Source: Dokdonella_A ginsengisoli
GTDB lineage: Bacteria; Pseudomonadota; Gammaproteobacteria; Xanthomonadales; Rhodanobacteraceae
DNA length: 64,000 nucleotides
Direction: 5' to 3'
Assembly: GCF_042652785.1 (NCBI RefSeq)
Contig: NZ_JBHSHD010000002.1
Span: 124,001 to 188,000, forward strand
Part shown: positions 32,785 through 42,168 of the stretch, in pieces
Position numbering within the stretch: the stretch's first letter is position 1
Layout: every line of letters starts with the position of its first letter
Translations under genes and position numbers: made by a program
Notes under the pieces: generated by a model
The model's input: only the letters and a program-made list of their open reading frames with translations
The model's database searches: none
Told to the model about the DNA's origin: nothing

Positions 32785-35700
32785 TCACGCCGCCACGCGT
32801 TGTGCCACCGGATTGCGCCACGCCGCCAGCAGGTCGTCCTGCCGCTTCATCGCGTTCTCGAAGTGGCGTTCCTTGACGTGGCCGTAGCCGCGGATGAATT
32901 CCGGCACCGAGGCGATGTCGACGGCCAGCGCGTGATTGTCGCCGCTCAGGCCGGCCAGCAGCTCGTCGAGCGTCTTGCCGTAGTCGGCGATCAGCTGGCG
33001 CTCCATCCGGCGCTCGGCGGTGTAGCCGAACACGTCCAGCGCGCCGCCGCGCAGACCGCGCAGCTTGGCCAGCAGCTTGAAGGCCTTGAACACCCACGGG
33101 CCGTACTCGGCCTTCTTCAGGTTGCCGTCGGCGTCGCGCCTGGCCAGCAGCGGCGGGGCGAGGTTGAAGTGCAGCTTGTAGTCGCCGTCGAAGGTGTCCT
33201 TGAGGCGCTGCTCGAAGTCGCCGCTGGTGTACAGGCGCGCGACCTCGTATTCGTCCTTGTAGGCCATCAGCTTGAACGCGTAGCGTGCGACGGCCTCGGT
33301 CAGGCTGGTGAAGCCCGGCGTCTTCGCCGCTTCCGCAGCGCGCACCTTGTCGACCAGCGCCTGGTACTTCGCCGCGTAGGCCGCGTTCTGGTAGTCGGTC
33401 AGGAAGGCGACGCGGCGCGCGATGCGCTCGTCGAGCGTGGCGCTGAGCGTCGCGTCGTCGAGCGCACCGGCGTTGCCGTTCGACGCCGCACGGCGCACCG
33501 GCAGGGCGAGCGGGATCGCGCCTGACGGCGTGTGCGGGTTCGGCAGCCCGGCTGCCTTGCGCACCTGCACGACGTCGTGCGCGGCGAGGCGGCCCCAGTT
33601 GAACGCGGCCTTGTTCATCTCGATCGCCGCGCCGTTGAGTTCGATCGCGCGCATCAGCGATTCGTGCGACAGCGGCACCCAGCCCTTCTGCCAGGCGTAG
33701 CCGAGCATGAACAGGTTCGCCGCGATGGTGTCGCCGAGCAGCGCGGTGGCCAGCTCCGTCGCGTCGACCAGTTCCGGCGAGGCGCCGTCGAGCGCGGTCT
33801 TCACCGCATCGATGATGGCCTGCGCCGGGAACTGCATGTCCGGCTTCATCGTGAACGTGCCCGGCATCGCCTCGTAGGTGTTGAGCACCACGCGCGAGCG
33901 GCCGGCGCGGATCTTCGACAGCGCCCAGTAGTCGTTGACCACGACCATGTCGCAGCCGAGCACGAGGTCGGCCTCGCCGGCGGCGATGCGCACGGCGTGG
34001 ATGTCCTCCGGCGCCTTGGCGATGCGCAGGTGGCAGGTCACCGCGCCGCCCTTCTGCGCCAGGCCGGTCTGGTCGAGCACGGTGCCGCCCTTGCCTTCCA
34101 GGTGCGCGGCCATGCCGATCAGCGCGCCGATCGTGACCACGCCGGTGCCGCCGATGCCGGTGACGAGGACGTTCCACGGCTGCGCCAGGTCGGTGGCGAA
34201 CACCGGCTGCGGCAGCGCCGAGAAATCGACCTCGGCCTTGCCCTTTTTCTTCTTCAGGCCGCCGCCGACGACCGAGACGAAGCTCGGGCAGAAGCCCTTG
34301 GCGCAGGAGAAGTCCTTGTTGCAGTTGCTCTGGTCGATCTCGCGCTTGCGGCCGTACTCGGTTTCCTTCGGCAGCACCGAGACGCAGAACGATTTCTCGC
34401 CGCAGTCGCCGCAGCCTTCGCAGACCAGCGAGTTGATGAACAGGCGCTTCTTCGGATCTTCCATCTTGCCGCGCTTGCGGCGGCGGCGCTTCTCGGTGGC
34501 GCAGGTCTGGTCGTAGATCAGCACGCTGACGCCTTCGATCTCGCGCATGCGCTTCTGCACGGCTTCCAGTTCGTCGCGGTGCACGAACTCGACGCCGGCC
34601 GGGAAGATTTCCGGCCTGGACCACTTGGCGATGTCGTCGCTGACGACGATGATCGTCTGCACGCCTTCGCTGCGCACCTGGTGCGCGATGTCCGGCACGG
34701 TCAGCGTGCCGTCGACCGGCTGGCCGCCGGTCATCGCCACCGCGTCGTTGTAGAGGATCTTGTAGGTGATGTTGACCTTGGCCGCGATCGACTGGCGGAT
34801 CGCCAGCGAGCCGGAATGGAAATAGGTGCCGTCGCCGAGGTTCTGGAACACGTGCCTGGTTTCGGTGAACGGCGCCTGCCCGCACCAGGTCACGCCTTCG
34901 CCGCCCATCTGGGTGAAGGTGTCGGTGCGGCGGTCCATCCAGGTGACCATGTAGTGGCAGCCGATGCCGCCGAGCGCGCGGCTGCCCTCGGGCACCTTCG
35001 TGGAGGTGTTGTGCGGGCAGCCCGAGCAGTAGTGCGCGGCGCGCGGGAAGTTCGCGCGCGGCAGGGTCAGTTCCTTCTCCTTCGCCTCGATCCAGGCCAC
35101 GCGCGCCTTGATCGCCTCGCTGGTGAAGAAGCGCGCCAGGCGCCGCGCGATCACCAGCGCGATCATCGCCGGCGTCAGCTCGTTGGTGCTCGGCAGGATC
35201 CAGTTGCCCTGCTCGTCGTACTTGCCGACCACCGAGGGACGTACGTGGTGGTCCCAGTTGAACATGTACTCCTTCATCTGCGACTCGATGAAGGAGCGCT
35301 TCTCCTCGACGACGATGATGTCTTCCAGGCCGCGCGCGAAGTCGCGGATGCCGACCGGCTCCAGCGGCCAGGTCATGCCGACCTTGTACACGCGGATGCC
35401 GATCTCGCGCGCGTCGCGCTCGCTGATGCCCAGGTACTCGAGCGCCTGCAGCACGTCGAGGTAGCTCTTGCCGGTGGTGACGATGCCCAGGCGCGCGTTC
35501 GGCGAGTCGAGCACGGTCTTGTCGATGCGGTTGGCGCGCGCGAACGCGCATGCGGCCTGCACGGCGTACTGGTGCAGGCGCATTTCCTGGTTCAGCGGCG
35601 GATCCGGCCAGCGGATGTTGAGGCCGCCGGCCGGCAGCGCGAAGTCTTCCGGCAACACGATGTCGAGCTGGTGCGGATTGACGTTGACGCTGGCCGACGA

Positions 35701-36351
35701 CTCGACCGTCTCGGCGATCGTCTTGAAGCCGACCCAGCGGCCGGTGAAGCGCGACATCGCCCAGCCGAGCAGGCCCATGTCGAGGATGTCCTGCACGCCG
35801 GCCGGATTGAGCACCGGCATCATCGCGCTGACGAATTCCAGTTCCGAGCCGTGCGGCAGGGTCGAGGAGCGGCAGGCGTGGTCGTCGGCGGCGAGCGCGA
35901 GCACGCCGCCGAACTTCGAGGTGCCGGCCGCGTTGCCGTGCTTGAACACGTCGCCGCAGCGGTCCACGCCCGGACCCTTGCCGTACCACATCGCGAACAC
36001 GCCGTCGTACTTGGCGCCGGGGAACAGGTTGGCCTGCTGCGTGCCCCACACCATCGTCGCGCCGAGGTCCTCGTTGAGGCCCGGCGTGAACTCGATATTC
36101 GAGGTCTTCAGGTGCTTCTTCGCCTTCCACAGCTCGAGGTCGAAGCCGCCCAGCGGCGAGCCGCGGTAGCCGGAGATGAAGCCGGCGGTGTTCGCGCCGG
36201 CCGCGCGGTCGCGCATCTGCTGCATCAGCGGCAGGCGCACCAGCGCCTGCACGCCGGACAGGTAGATGCGGCCTTCAGTGCGCGTGTACTTGTGCTCGAG
36301 CGTGTACTCGCGATCGATCGACGGCGCGAGAGCGGCGGCGGGAACGGACAT
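32785..36351 (-). CDS. Indolepyruvate ferredoxin oxidoreductase, fused alpha-gamma form
   Basis: 1188 residues. It oxidatively decarboxylates indolepyruvate and other aryl 2-oxo acids to acyl-CoA with reduced ferredoxin, in amino acid catabolism. The N-terminal half has the pyrimidine- and TPP-binding domains (GYRGSPLGGFDLELWKAK; CSGCPHNTSTKVPEGS; GIGCHYMVTWM), then an iron-sulfur part with Cys clusters (VCEGCGDCGEKSFC, CNKDFSCAKGFC), then the gamma-type domain (VLVTGIGGTGVVTIGALIG) and a helical C-terminal region. Start ATG 36351 was chosen because no other Met precedes the first conserved block; a TACAAT -10 is at 36394-36389. It converges with no gene but is followed on the same strand by yjjJ. 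Confidence 0.9.
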   Translation of the reverse strand: MSVPAAALAPSIDREYTLEHKYTRTEGRIYLSGVQALVRLPLMQQMRDRAAGANTAGFISGYRGSPLGGFDLELWKAKKHLKTSNIEFTPGLNEDLGATMVWGTQQANLFPGAKYDGVFAMWYGKGPGVDRCGDVFKHGNAAGTSKFGGVLALAADDHACRSSTLPHGSELEFVSAMMPVLNPAGVQDILDMGLLGWAMSRFTGRWVGFKTIAETVESSASVNVNPHQLDIVLPEDFALPAGGLNIRWPDPPLNQEMRLHQYAVQAACAFARANRIDKTVLDSPNARLGIVTTGKSYLDVLQALEYLGISERDAREIGIRVYKVGMTWPLEPVGIRDFARGLEDIIVVEEKRSFIESQMKEYMFNWDHHVRPSVVGKYDEQGNWILPSTNELTPAMIALVIARRLARFFTSEAIKARVAWIEAKEKELTLPRANFPRAAHYCSGCPHNTSTKVPEGSRALGGIGCHYMVTWMDRRTDTFTQMGGEGVTWCGQAPFTETRHVFQNLGDGTYFHSGSLAIRQSIAAKVNITYKILYNDAVAMTGGQPVDGTLTVPDIAHQVRSEGVQTIIVVSDDIAKWSRPEIFPAGVEFVHRDELEAVQKRMREIEGVSVLIYDQTCATEKRRRRKRGKMEDPKKRLFINSLVCEGCGDCGEKSFCVSVLPKETEYGRKREIDQSNCNKDFSCAKGFCPSFVSVVGGGLKKKKGKAEVDFSALPQPVFATDLAQPWNVLVTGIGGTGVVTIGALIGMAAHLEGKGGTVLDQTGLAQKGGAVTCHLRIAKAPEDIHAVRIAAGEADLVLGCDMVVVNDYWALSKIRAGRSRVVLNTYEAMPGTFTMKPDMQFPAQAIIDAVKTALDGASPELVDATELATALLGDTIAANLFMLGYAWQKGWVPLSHESLMRAIELNGAAIEMNKAAFNWGRLAAHDVVQVRKAAGLPNPHTPSGAIPLALPVRRAASNGNAGALDDATLSATLDERIARRVAFLTDYQNAAYAAKYQALVDKVRAAEAAKTPGFTSLTEAVARYAFKLMAYKDEYEVARLYTSGDFEQRLKDTFDGDYKLHFNLAPPLLARRDADGNLKKAEYGPWVFKAFKLLAKLRGLRGGALDVFGYTAERRMERQLIADYGKTLDELLAGLSGDNHALAVDIASVPEFIRGYGHVKERHFENAMKRQDDLLAAWRNPVAQRVAA

Positions 36352-36422
36352 GGCGGCTACCGGTGAGGGGGCTTGGGGCAAGAGCGGAATTGTAGCAGGC
36401 GGGCGGCTTTCCCCCGGCCGGC

Positions 36423-37655
36423 TCAGGGCGCGGCGGCGGAATCGGCCGCCGGCTTGGCGCGGAACGGGAACGTCTGCTGCGCGACCCAGCCGTCCGGCAT
36501 GTAGTCGCCGACCACGCCGTACTTTTCCGGCAGCGGCTTGTGCTCGGGCACCTTCACCGCGGTGCCGAACAGATGGTCGAGGAAGGCGTAGTGCGCGGCG
36601 TAGTTGCGGTCGATCGCCTCGTCGTCGGAGGCGTGGTGCCAGTGGTGGAAGTCCGGCGTCACGATCAGGTACTTCAGCGCCCCCCACGGCAGGTGCACGT
36701 TGGCGTGGTTGAGCACCGCCTGGAAGCCGACGATGAGGATGTAGGCGTTGATGACGGCCTCGCTGAAGCCGAGCACGAACAGCGGCGCCAGCACGCACAC
36801 GCGCGTGAACACGATCTCCAGCACGTGCTGGCGCGAACCGGCCAGCCAGTCCATCGTCTTGGCGCTGTGATGCACGGCGTGGAAGCGCCACAGGAACGGG
36901 ATCTCGTGGTAGGCGCGGTGCGTCCAGTACTGCGCGAGATCGGCGACCAGGATGCACAGCAGCAGCTGCGGCACGAACCAGATGCGCTGCACGGCAAGCT
37001 GGAAGTCGTGGCTGACCAGCCAGGCAAAGCCGTGGTGGATGACGAAATTCACCGTCAGCAGGATCACGCCGACGAGGAAGTGGTTGACCGCGAAGTGCTT
37101 GAGGTCGGTCTGCCACTCGCGGCGGAACACCGTCTGGTTCCGGTACAGCGGGAACAGCTTCTCGATGACGACGAAGATCAGGGTCGAGCCGAGCAGGTCG
37201 AGGATGAACCAGTCCAGGCCGATGTAGGGCGTGTGGTCCGGGAAGTCGCCGACCTGCACGCGTGAGCCGCCGAGCGCGACGGCGAGGATCACCAGCGCGA
37301 ACGCCACCAGGTTGAGGTTGCGGCGCACGCCGAGCACCAGATTGGCCAGCGACAGGCCGCCGGCGATCAGCAGGGCGACGAACATCGCGTGACGCAGCAG
37401 GTCGACCGAATACTGGCGGCGCAGTTCGGGCGTGGTCAGATATTCGGGAAAATGGAACGCGATCACGCCGAGCAGGCAGAGAAAGCCCAGGGCCAGCGCG
37501 ACGATCGTGGCGATCATCCCCTGGCCGAACTTCAGCTCGCCGCTGCCGTGCAGGAGGCGCTCGGTGTCGCTGGCGGTGGCGCGCACCACCTCTACGTTCG
37601 CCCGCAGCGCGTCGCCGAGCGTGTAAGGCGTGCGACTGGTCGATGGCTTGGACAT
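36423..37655 (-). CDS. Sterol desaturase/fatty acid hydroxylase family membrane enzyme
   Basis: 410 residues with about eight membrane helices. It carries the three histidine boxes of the di-iron family: HRAYH, HAVHHS and HHWHH, plus the motif WTHRAYHEIPFLWRFHAVHHS. These enzymes hydroxylate or desaturate lipids (sterols, fatty acids, carotenoids) using O2; bacteria use them for hopanoid, ether-lipid or fatty acid changes. The exact substrate cannot be told. It sits 71 bp downstream of the IPFOR gene start region on the same strand; divergent from hemD across 135 bp. Confidence 0.85.
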   Translation of the reverse strand: MSKPSTSRTPYTLGDALRANVEVVRATASDTERLLHGSGELKFGQGMIATIVALALGFLCLLGVIAFHFPEYLTTPELRRQYSVDLLRHAMFVALLIAGGLSLANLVLGVRRNLNLVAFALVILAVALGGSRVQVGDFPDHTPYIGLDWFILDLLGSTLIFVVIEKLFPLYRNQTVFRREWQTDLKHFAVNHFLVGVILLTVNFVIHHGFAWLVSHDFQLAVQRIWFVPQLLLCILVADLAQYWTHRAYHEIPFLWRFHAVHHSAKTMDWLAGSRQHVLEIVFTRVCVLAPLFVLGFSEAVINAYILIVGFQAVLNHANVHLPWGALKYLIVTPDFHHWHHASDDEAIDRNYAAHYAFLDHLFGTAVKVPEHKPLPEKYGVVGDYMPDGWVAQQTFPFRAKPAADSAAAP

Positions 37656-37790
37656 TCCCGGCTTCCTCGCGGACGATTCGGCGCCGATTCTAGGGATTGT
37701 GCCGCCGCCGATACACGCCCCGCGACGGCGGGGCTCGCCGCTCGCTCCGCCGGGTGGTCAAATGCGCTGCCCTCTCTGCACCGCGCCGCG

Positions 37791-38576
37791 ATGACCCCGC
37801 CCAAAGCCCCGCCACTTGCGTCCCTGGCCGGCGCCACGCTCGTCGTCACGCGGCCGGCGGCGAGCGCGGCCTCGCTCGTGCGGCCGATCCGCGCACGGCA
37901 CGGCACGCCGCTGGCGCTGCCCGGCCTGTCGCTGCGCGCCTCGGACGCCGGCCTGGCGCCGCTGCGCGCGGCCGGACGCTACGATGGCTGGATCTTCGTC
38001 AGTCCGGCCGCGGTGCGTTTCGCGTTCCGCGCCGAGCCTTCGCTGCGCATCGCGAGCGGCGCGTGGGTCTGCAGCGTCGGCGCCGGCACCCGCCGCGCGC
38101 TGGCTCGCCACGGCATCGCCGCCGTGGCGCCGAGCGAACGCGCCGACAGCGAAGGCCTGCTCGCCCTGCCCGACCTGGCCGAGGTGCGCGGACGGCGCGT
38201 CGCGCTGGTCGGCGCACCGGGCGGACGCGAGCTGATCGCGGCGACCCTGCGCGCGCGCGGCGCCGAGGTCGAGGCGGTGCACGTCTACGAACGCATGCCG
38301 CCGCGCTGGAGCGCGCGGCAGTTGCAGGCGCTCGCGCAGGCGAGCGCGCCGCTGATCACGCTGCTGTCCAGCGGCGAGGCGCTGTCGAACCTGGTCGCGC
38401 AGCTGCCCCGCGACACGCTGGCGCGCCTGCGCCGCCAGATGCTGGTGGTCAGCAGCGAACGCCTGGCCGCACTGGCGCGCGCGAACGCGTTCGAGGACGT
38501 CCACGTCGCCGCCTCGGCCCTGCCGGCCGACCTGCTGGCCGCAGCGCAGAAGGCGCTCGCGCGACACCGCTTGTGA
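37791..38576 (+). CDS. hemD: Uroporphyrinogen-III synthase
   Basis: 261 residues, the usual size. It closes and rearranges hydroxymethylbilane to uroporphyrinogen III in heme and siroheme synthesis. Two Rossmann-like halves are visible: GATLVVTRPAASAASLVRPI and the second half from GRRVALVGAPGGRELIAATL, with the conserved Tyr in HVYERMPPRW and the LLSSGEALSNL segment. HemD sequences diverge strongly; the call rests on these and on the following hemX and hemY. hemC is not next to it here, since the upstream gene is the sterol desaturase-like one on the other strand. Confidence 0.85.
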   Translation: MTPPKAPPLASLAGATLVVTRPAASAASLVRPIRARHGTPLALPGLSLRASDAGLAPLRAAGRYDGWIFVSPAAVRFAFRAEPSLRIASGAWVCSVGAGTRRALARHGIAAVAPSERADSEGLLALPDLAEVRGRRVALVGAPGGRELIAATLRARGAEVEAVHVYERMPPRWSARQLQALAQASAPLITLLSSGEALSNLVAQLPRDTLARLRRQMLVVSSERLAALARANAFEDVHVAASALPADLLAAAQKALARHRL

Positions 38577-38620
38577 CATCGCCGCACGCTTCCGGGGCTG
38601 CCTCCACCAGCCAGTTCCGC

Positions 38621-38626
38621 TAGCAT
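38621..38626 (+). promoter_or_regulatory. -10 box of a likely leaderless hemX
   Basis: TAGCAT ends 7 bp before the ATG at 38633, giving a predicted transcript start on the start codon. No Shine-Dalgarno is seen. Confidence 0.4.
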
Positions 38627-38632
38627 GCCGGC

Positions 38633-39736
38633 ATGAGCGACGACACCGAAACCGCGCTGCCCGCGCCCGCCGTCGAGCCCGTCCGGCGCGAGCCGGAATC
38701 CCGCCCTCCGCAGGATCCGCCGCCGGCGCGTCGCGGCGGCGGCCTGGCCACTTCGATCGCGCTCGTCGCGCTGGCCGCCGCCGGCGCCTCGTTGTGGTTC
38801 GCCTATACGCTCAAACAGGGACAGGCCGACGCGCAGGCCTCGCTGCGCGACGACCTGCAGGCGCGCGTGGACGACCTCGCCCGCGGCGCCGAGCAGCGCA
38901 AGCGCGATCTCGACGCGCTGCGCGCGCGCCTCAACGATGCCGACGGCGTCAACAAGAGCGTGCGCGAGGAACTGCTCGGCCTGGGCGAACGTTCGCGCCA
39001 TCTCGAAGACGCGGTCGCCAACCTGGCCGAACAGCGCCTGAGCGGCCGCGACGCGCTGGCCATGAACGAAGCCGAATTCCTGCTGCAGCTGGCGCAGGAG
39101 CGGCTGTCGCTGTTCCGCGACGCGCACTCGGCGATCGCCGCGTACCGGCTGGCCGATTCGGCGCTGGCCGCGGCGGAGGACCCGGTGTTCGCCTCGGTGC
39201 GGCAGACGATCGGCGCCGAGCGCCAGGCGCTGGAAGCGAGCAAGCCGGCCGAGACGCAGGCCACGCTGGCGGCGCTGGAGCGCCTGCGCACGCAACTGCC
39301 GGAACTGGCCAGGCAGACCGCCCCGGAAGAAGCCGCCGCGCCGCCGTCGCGCTGGCAGAGTTTTCTTTCGCAGTTCGTGCGCGTGAGCCATCGCGACGAC
39401 GCGACGGTCGCGCCGCGCGACGTCGAACTCGTGCGCTCGTTGACCGCGCTCGACCTGCGCGTGGCCGAGGCCGCCCTGCTGGCCGGCGACGCCGACGGCT
39501 ACGCCGCCGCGCTGGCGCGCACGCGCGACGGGCTGAGCTCCGGCTTCGAGGCGAAGGCCGCGCCGGTGCAGGAGGCGCTGGCCGAGCTGAACCGGCTCGC
39601 CGCGCAGCCGCTGGCGCCGGCGCTGCCCGAGCTGGGCACCGCACTGAAGGAGCTGCGCAACCTGCGCGCGACGCGTGCCCTGTCGCACCCACCGGCCGCG
39701 CCCGCCGCGCCGTCGAACAACGAGGCCGGTACATGA
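38633..39736 (+). CDS. hemX: HemX-like inner membrane protein
   Basis: 367 residues. One membrane helix near residues 36-57 (TSIALVALAAAGASLWFAYTL) follows a Pro-rich cytoplasmic start; a long coiled coil (ADAQASLRDDLQARVDDLARGAEQRKRD) and a helical periplasmic part follow. Often annotated as uroporphyrinogen-III C-methyltransferase, but the family lacks a methyltransferase fold and its role is not settled; it usually goes with hemD and hemY. The stop overlaps the hemY start (ATGA at 39733), so translation is coupled. Confidence 0.85.
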   Translation: MSDDTETALPAPAVEPVRREPESRPPQDPPPARRGGGLATSIALVALAAAGASLWFAYTLKQGQADAQASLRDDLQARVDDLARGAEQRKRDLDALRARLNDADGVNKSVREELLGLGERSRHLEDAVANLAEQRLSGRDALAMNEAEFLLQLAQERLSLFRDAHSAIAAYRLADSALAAAEDPVFASVRQTIGAERQALEASKPAETQATLAALERLRTQLPELARQTAPEEAAAPPSRWQSFLSQFVRVSHRDDATVAPRDVELVRSLTALDLRVAEAALLAGDADGYAAALARTRDGLSSGFEAKAAPVQEALAELNRLAAQPLAPALPELGTALKELRNLRATRALSHPPAAPAAPSNNEAGT

Positions 39737-40983
39737 GAGCCTGGCGCACGATCACCCTCCTGCTGCTCGTCGCGGCCGCCGCCGCATTCGCCTGGCACTG
39801 GCTCGCGGCCGACCCCGGCTACGTACAGGTGCGCGTGCGCGGCACCACCCTCGAGACCAGCGTGGTCGCCGCGATCGCCATGCTGCTCCTGCTGTGGGCC
39901 GTGATATCGGTGCTGTGGTGGCTGCTGCGTTTCCCGTTCCGCGCCTGGGGCCGTGCGGTGCAGCGGCGCGGCCGCGAGCGCCTCGCCGGCGGCCTCACCG
40001 CCTACGCCGACGGCGACTACGCGCAGGCCGAGCGCGAGCTGGGCAAGGTCAGCGGCCAGGCGCCGTTCCGCACGCCGGCCCTGCTCGTGCTGGCGCGCGC
40101 CGCACACGAACGTGGCGAGGACGAGCGCGCCGAGCGCGCGCTGTCCGACGTCGACGCCTCCGGCACGCGCGCGGCCGACGCGCTGCGCGCACGCTTCCTG
40201 CTCGAACGCGGCCGTCCCGCCGAGGCGCTGTCCCTGCTCAAATCGAAGGCGGCGGACGGGCTTTCGCTGCGCGGCCGCCGCACGCTGATCGACGCCGCGC
40301 TCGCCGGCGGCGACACGCAGACCGCCCTGGACGCCCTGCCGGCGTTCGCCCGCAGCCAGTCGCTGACGCCAGAGGCGCAGGCCGCGCTGGAGACGCGCGT
40401 GCTCGACGCCGCGCACGGCGCCACGCCGGACACGGCGCGCCTGAACGCGCTGTGGACCGCGGCGACGCGCGCGCAGCGGCGGCGCCCGGAGCTGGTGGCC
40501 GCGTTCGCGCGGCGCTCCGCCGCGCTCGGCCAGACGCTGGCCGCGATGGACGAGATCGAATCGGCCCTGCGCCGCGAATGGAACGAGGATCTCGCCGCCG
40601 CCTACGCCGAACTCGGCGGCGACGAGCTGGCTGCGCGTGCGCGCAAGGCCGAGGGCTGGCTCGCGCTCGCACCGAACAGCCCGGCCCTGCTGACGACGAT
40701 CGGCCGCCTGTACGCCGCGCAGTCGCAGTGGGCCAAGGCCGAGGAAGCGCTCGAACGCGCGCTCGGCCTGGCGCCGACGCCGGCCGCCTGGGAGGTCCTC
40801 GGCGACTACCGCCGCGGCCAGGGCGACGCGGCCGCCGCGAGCGTGTGCTACGCGAACGCGCTGCGCGTGGCGCGTGGCGAGGCGAGCGAGCCGGTGGGAC
40901 CGCGCCTGCCGCTCGACACGCGGCCGATCGCGTTCGAGGAACGCAGCGAACACGGCGTGCCGCGGTTGCCGGCGGCGAAGTAG
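39733..40983 (+). CDS. hemY: HemY-type TPR inner membrane protein
   Basis: 416 residues. Two N-terminal membrane helices (TITLLLLVAAAAAFAWHW and SVVAAIAMLLLLWAVISVLWWLL) precede RFPFRAWGRAVQRR, the family hallmark, and TPR-like helices (AYADGDYAQAERELGKV, LYAAQSQWAKAEEALERALGL). HemY of this type is not a protoporphyrinogen oxidase; it is thought to scaffold heme synthesis or cytochrome assembly in the inner membrane. ATG 39733 overlaps the hemX stop. Confidence 0.9.
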   Translation: MRAWRTITLLLLVAAAAAFAWHWLAADPGYVQVRVRGTTLETSVVAAIAMLLLLWAVISVLWWLLRFPFRAWGRAVQRRGRERLAGGLTAYADGDYAQAERELGKVSGQAPFRTPALLVLARAAHERGEDERAERALSDVDASGTRAADALRARFLLERGRPAEALSLLKSKAADGLSLRGRRTLIDAALAGGDTQTALDALPAFARSQSLTPEAQAALETRVLDAAHGATPDTARLNALWTAATRAQRRRPELVAAFARRSAALGQTLAAMDEIESALRREWNEDLAAAYAELGGDELAARARKAEGWLALAPNSPALLTTIGRLYAAQSQWAKAEEALERALGLAPTPAAWEVLGDYRRGQGDAAAASVCYANALRVARGEASEPVGPRLPLDTRPIAFEERSEHGVPRLPAAK

Positions 40984-41015
40984 CCGTAGCGTTCGACGGG
41001 AGAACGGAGGTGGAG

Positions 41016-41528
41016 ATGGAGATGAAGATGCGACGGAGTCTGTGCGCGCTGGCGCTCGCCGCGATGCTGGCCCTGCCGGCGTCCGGCCGCGCGGCGGACC
41101 GCGACGAGGCGCGCGACGAGAACGAAGTGGTGCTGGTCGAGCGCGGCGACGCCGACATGACGGCCGCGATCGCGCAGGCGCGCGCCAAGCTCGACGAATT
41201 CCTCGTCGTCGCCGCGAACCCGCCGGCCGGCACGTCGGACTTCAAGCTCAAGGTGGCCGTGCGCGACGGCGAGGACACCGAGCATTTCTGGGTGACGCCG
41301 TTCCGCGTCGCCGGCAAGGGCTTCAAGGGCACGCTGGCGAACGAGCCGCAGATCGTCTCCAACGTCGAGGCCGGCGAGGAGATCGAGTTCTCGCGCGCCG
41401 ACGTCTCCGACTGGGGCTACACCAAGAACGGCCGCCAGGTCGGCAGCTACACCGTCTGCGTCTTGTTCAAGCAGATGCCGAAGGAACAGGCCGAGTACTA
41501 CCGCAAGAACCACGGCTTCGACTGCTGA
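41016..41528 (+). CDS. Secreted DUF2314 (YegJ-like) protein
   Basis: 170 residues from ATG 41016; further ATGs at 41022 and 41028 are in frame and the 41022 one has the better-placed GGAG. A signal peptide (SLCALALAAMLALPASGRAAD) leads to a compact domain with ARAKLDEFLVVAANPP and EHFWVTPFRVAGKGFKGTLANEP, the signature of DUF2314, whose E. coli member YegJ is uncharacterised. It ends with DWGYTKNGRQVGSYTVCVLF. It is just downstream of hemY; a functional link is not shown. Confidence 0.75.
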   Translation: MEMKMRRSLCALALAAMLALPASGRAADRDEARDENEVVLVERGDADMTAAIAQARAKLDEFLVVAANPPAGTSDFKLKVAVRDGEDTEHFWVTPFRVAGKGFKGTLANEPQIVSNVEAGEEIEFSRADVSDWGYTKNGRQVGSYTVCVLFKQMPKEQAEYYRKNHGFDC

Positions 41529-41544
41529 AGCCGCCGGCGGGCGC

Positions 41545-42120
41545 TCAGCGCTCGATCGTGCCGCTGCCGCCGACGCGGCCGTTGAGCAGGTTCACCACGC
41601 GCAGGAAGCGCGCGTCGCCGAAGTCGTAGACCCACTCCTCGCGGCGCTGGTCGCGCCAGCGTTCCACGCCGGGCAGCGGACGGCGCACGATCGTGTCTTC
41701 CTGGACGCGCCGCGAGGCCGGCTCGCCGCAGCGCGCGTACAGCTCGCCGGCGGTCATGCCGCCGTAGTCGCGCATCGGGTTGCAGTCGCTGCCGATCTCG
41801 TCGACGCCATAGCCGAGCGTCTCCTCGCGGATCAGCTCGCCGTCGCGGAACAGGAACTGGCGCATGAACTGGCGCGGGCCGAAGTTGTAGTACCACACGT
41901 CGTACTGCACCGTGCGCTGGCGCTCGACCGGGCCATAGGCGCCGATCACGTCGACGCTGGTGTAGCGGTCGGTCCAGAACGGCGCGCCGCAGCGCTCCTG
42001 CACCTGGAAGTCCTGCAGGCCTTCGCTGACGACGCGGTTGCCGCAGCGCATCGCGAACGCGCTCGGCGCGGCGAACAGCAGGAACAGGACCAGCAGGGCG
42101 CGAGGGTTCATGGCGGACAT
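41545..42120 (-). CDS. Secreted DUF2845 protein
   Basis: 191 residues from ATG 42120 (or ATG 42111). A signal peptide (RALLVLFLLFAAPSAFA) is followed by a repeated motif: MRCGNRVVSEG and later two more Cys-Gly turns (ERCGAPFWTD, ARCGEPASRR), each with a downstream WYYNFGPR or EEWVYDFGDA-like strand. This is the DUF2845 pattern, and the repeat suggests two tandem copies. Function unknown; periplasmic. It is convergent with the DUF2314 gene, 16 bp apart. Confidence 0.75.
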   Translation of the reverse strand: MSAMNPRALLVLFLLFAAPSAFAMRCGNRVVSEGLQDFQVQERCGAPFWTDRYTSVDVIGAYGPVERQRTVQYDVWYYNFGPRQFMRQFLFRDGELIREETLGYGVDEIGSDCNPMRDYGGMTAGELYARCGEPASRRVQEDTIVRRPLPGVERWRDQRREEWVYDFGDARFLRVVNLLNGRVGGSGTIER

Positions 42121-42168
42121 TCCGGGGCGGCGGCGCGTGGCGATGGACAAGGGACGAGGAAGCAAGTT

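Noticed and set aside
32596..33525. 309-codon plus-strand frame starting in the AT-rich yjjJ upstream region
   Set aside because: The first codons are in AT-rich DNA but the rest is antisense to the oxidoreductase gene and has no Shine-Dalgarno or domain.
33532..36366. 944-codon plus-strand open frame
   Set aside because: Antisense to the indolepyruvate ferredoxin oxidoreductase gene, typical of GC-rich shadow frames.
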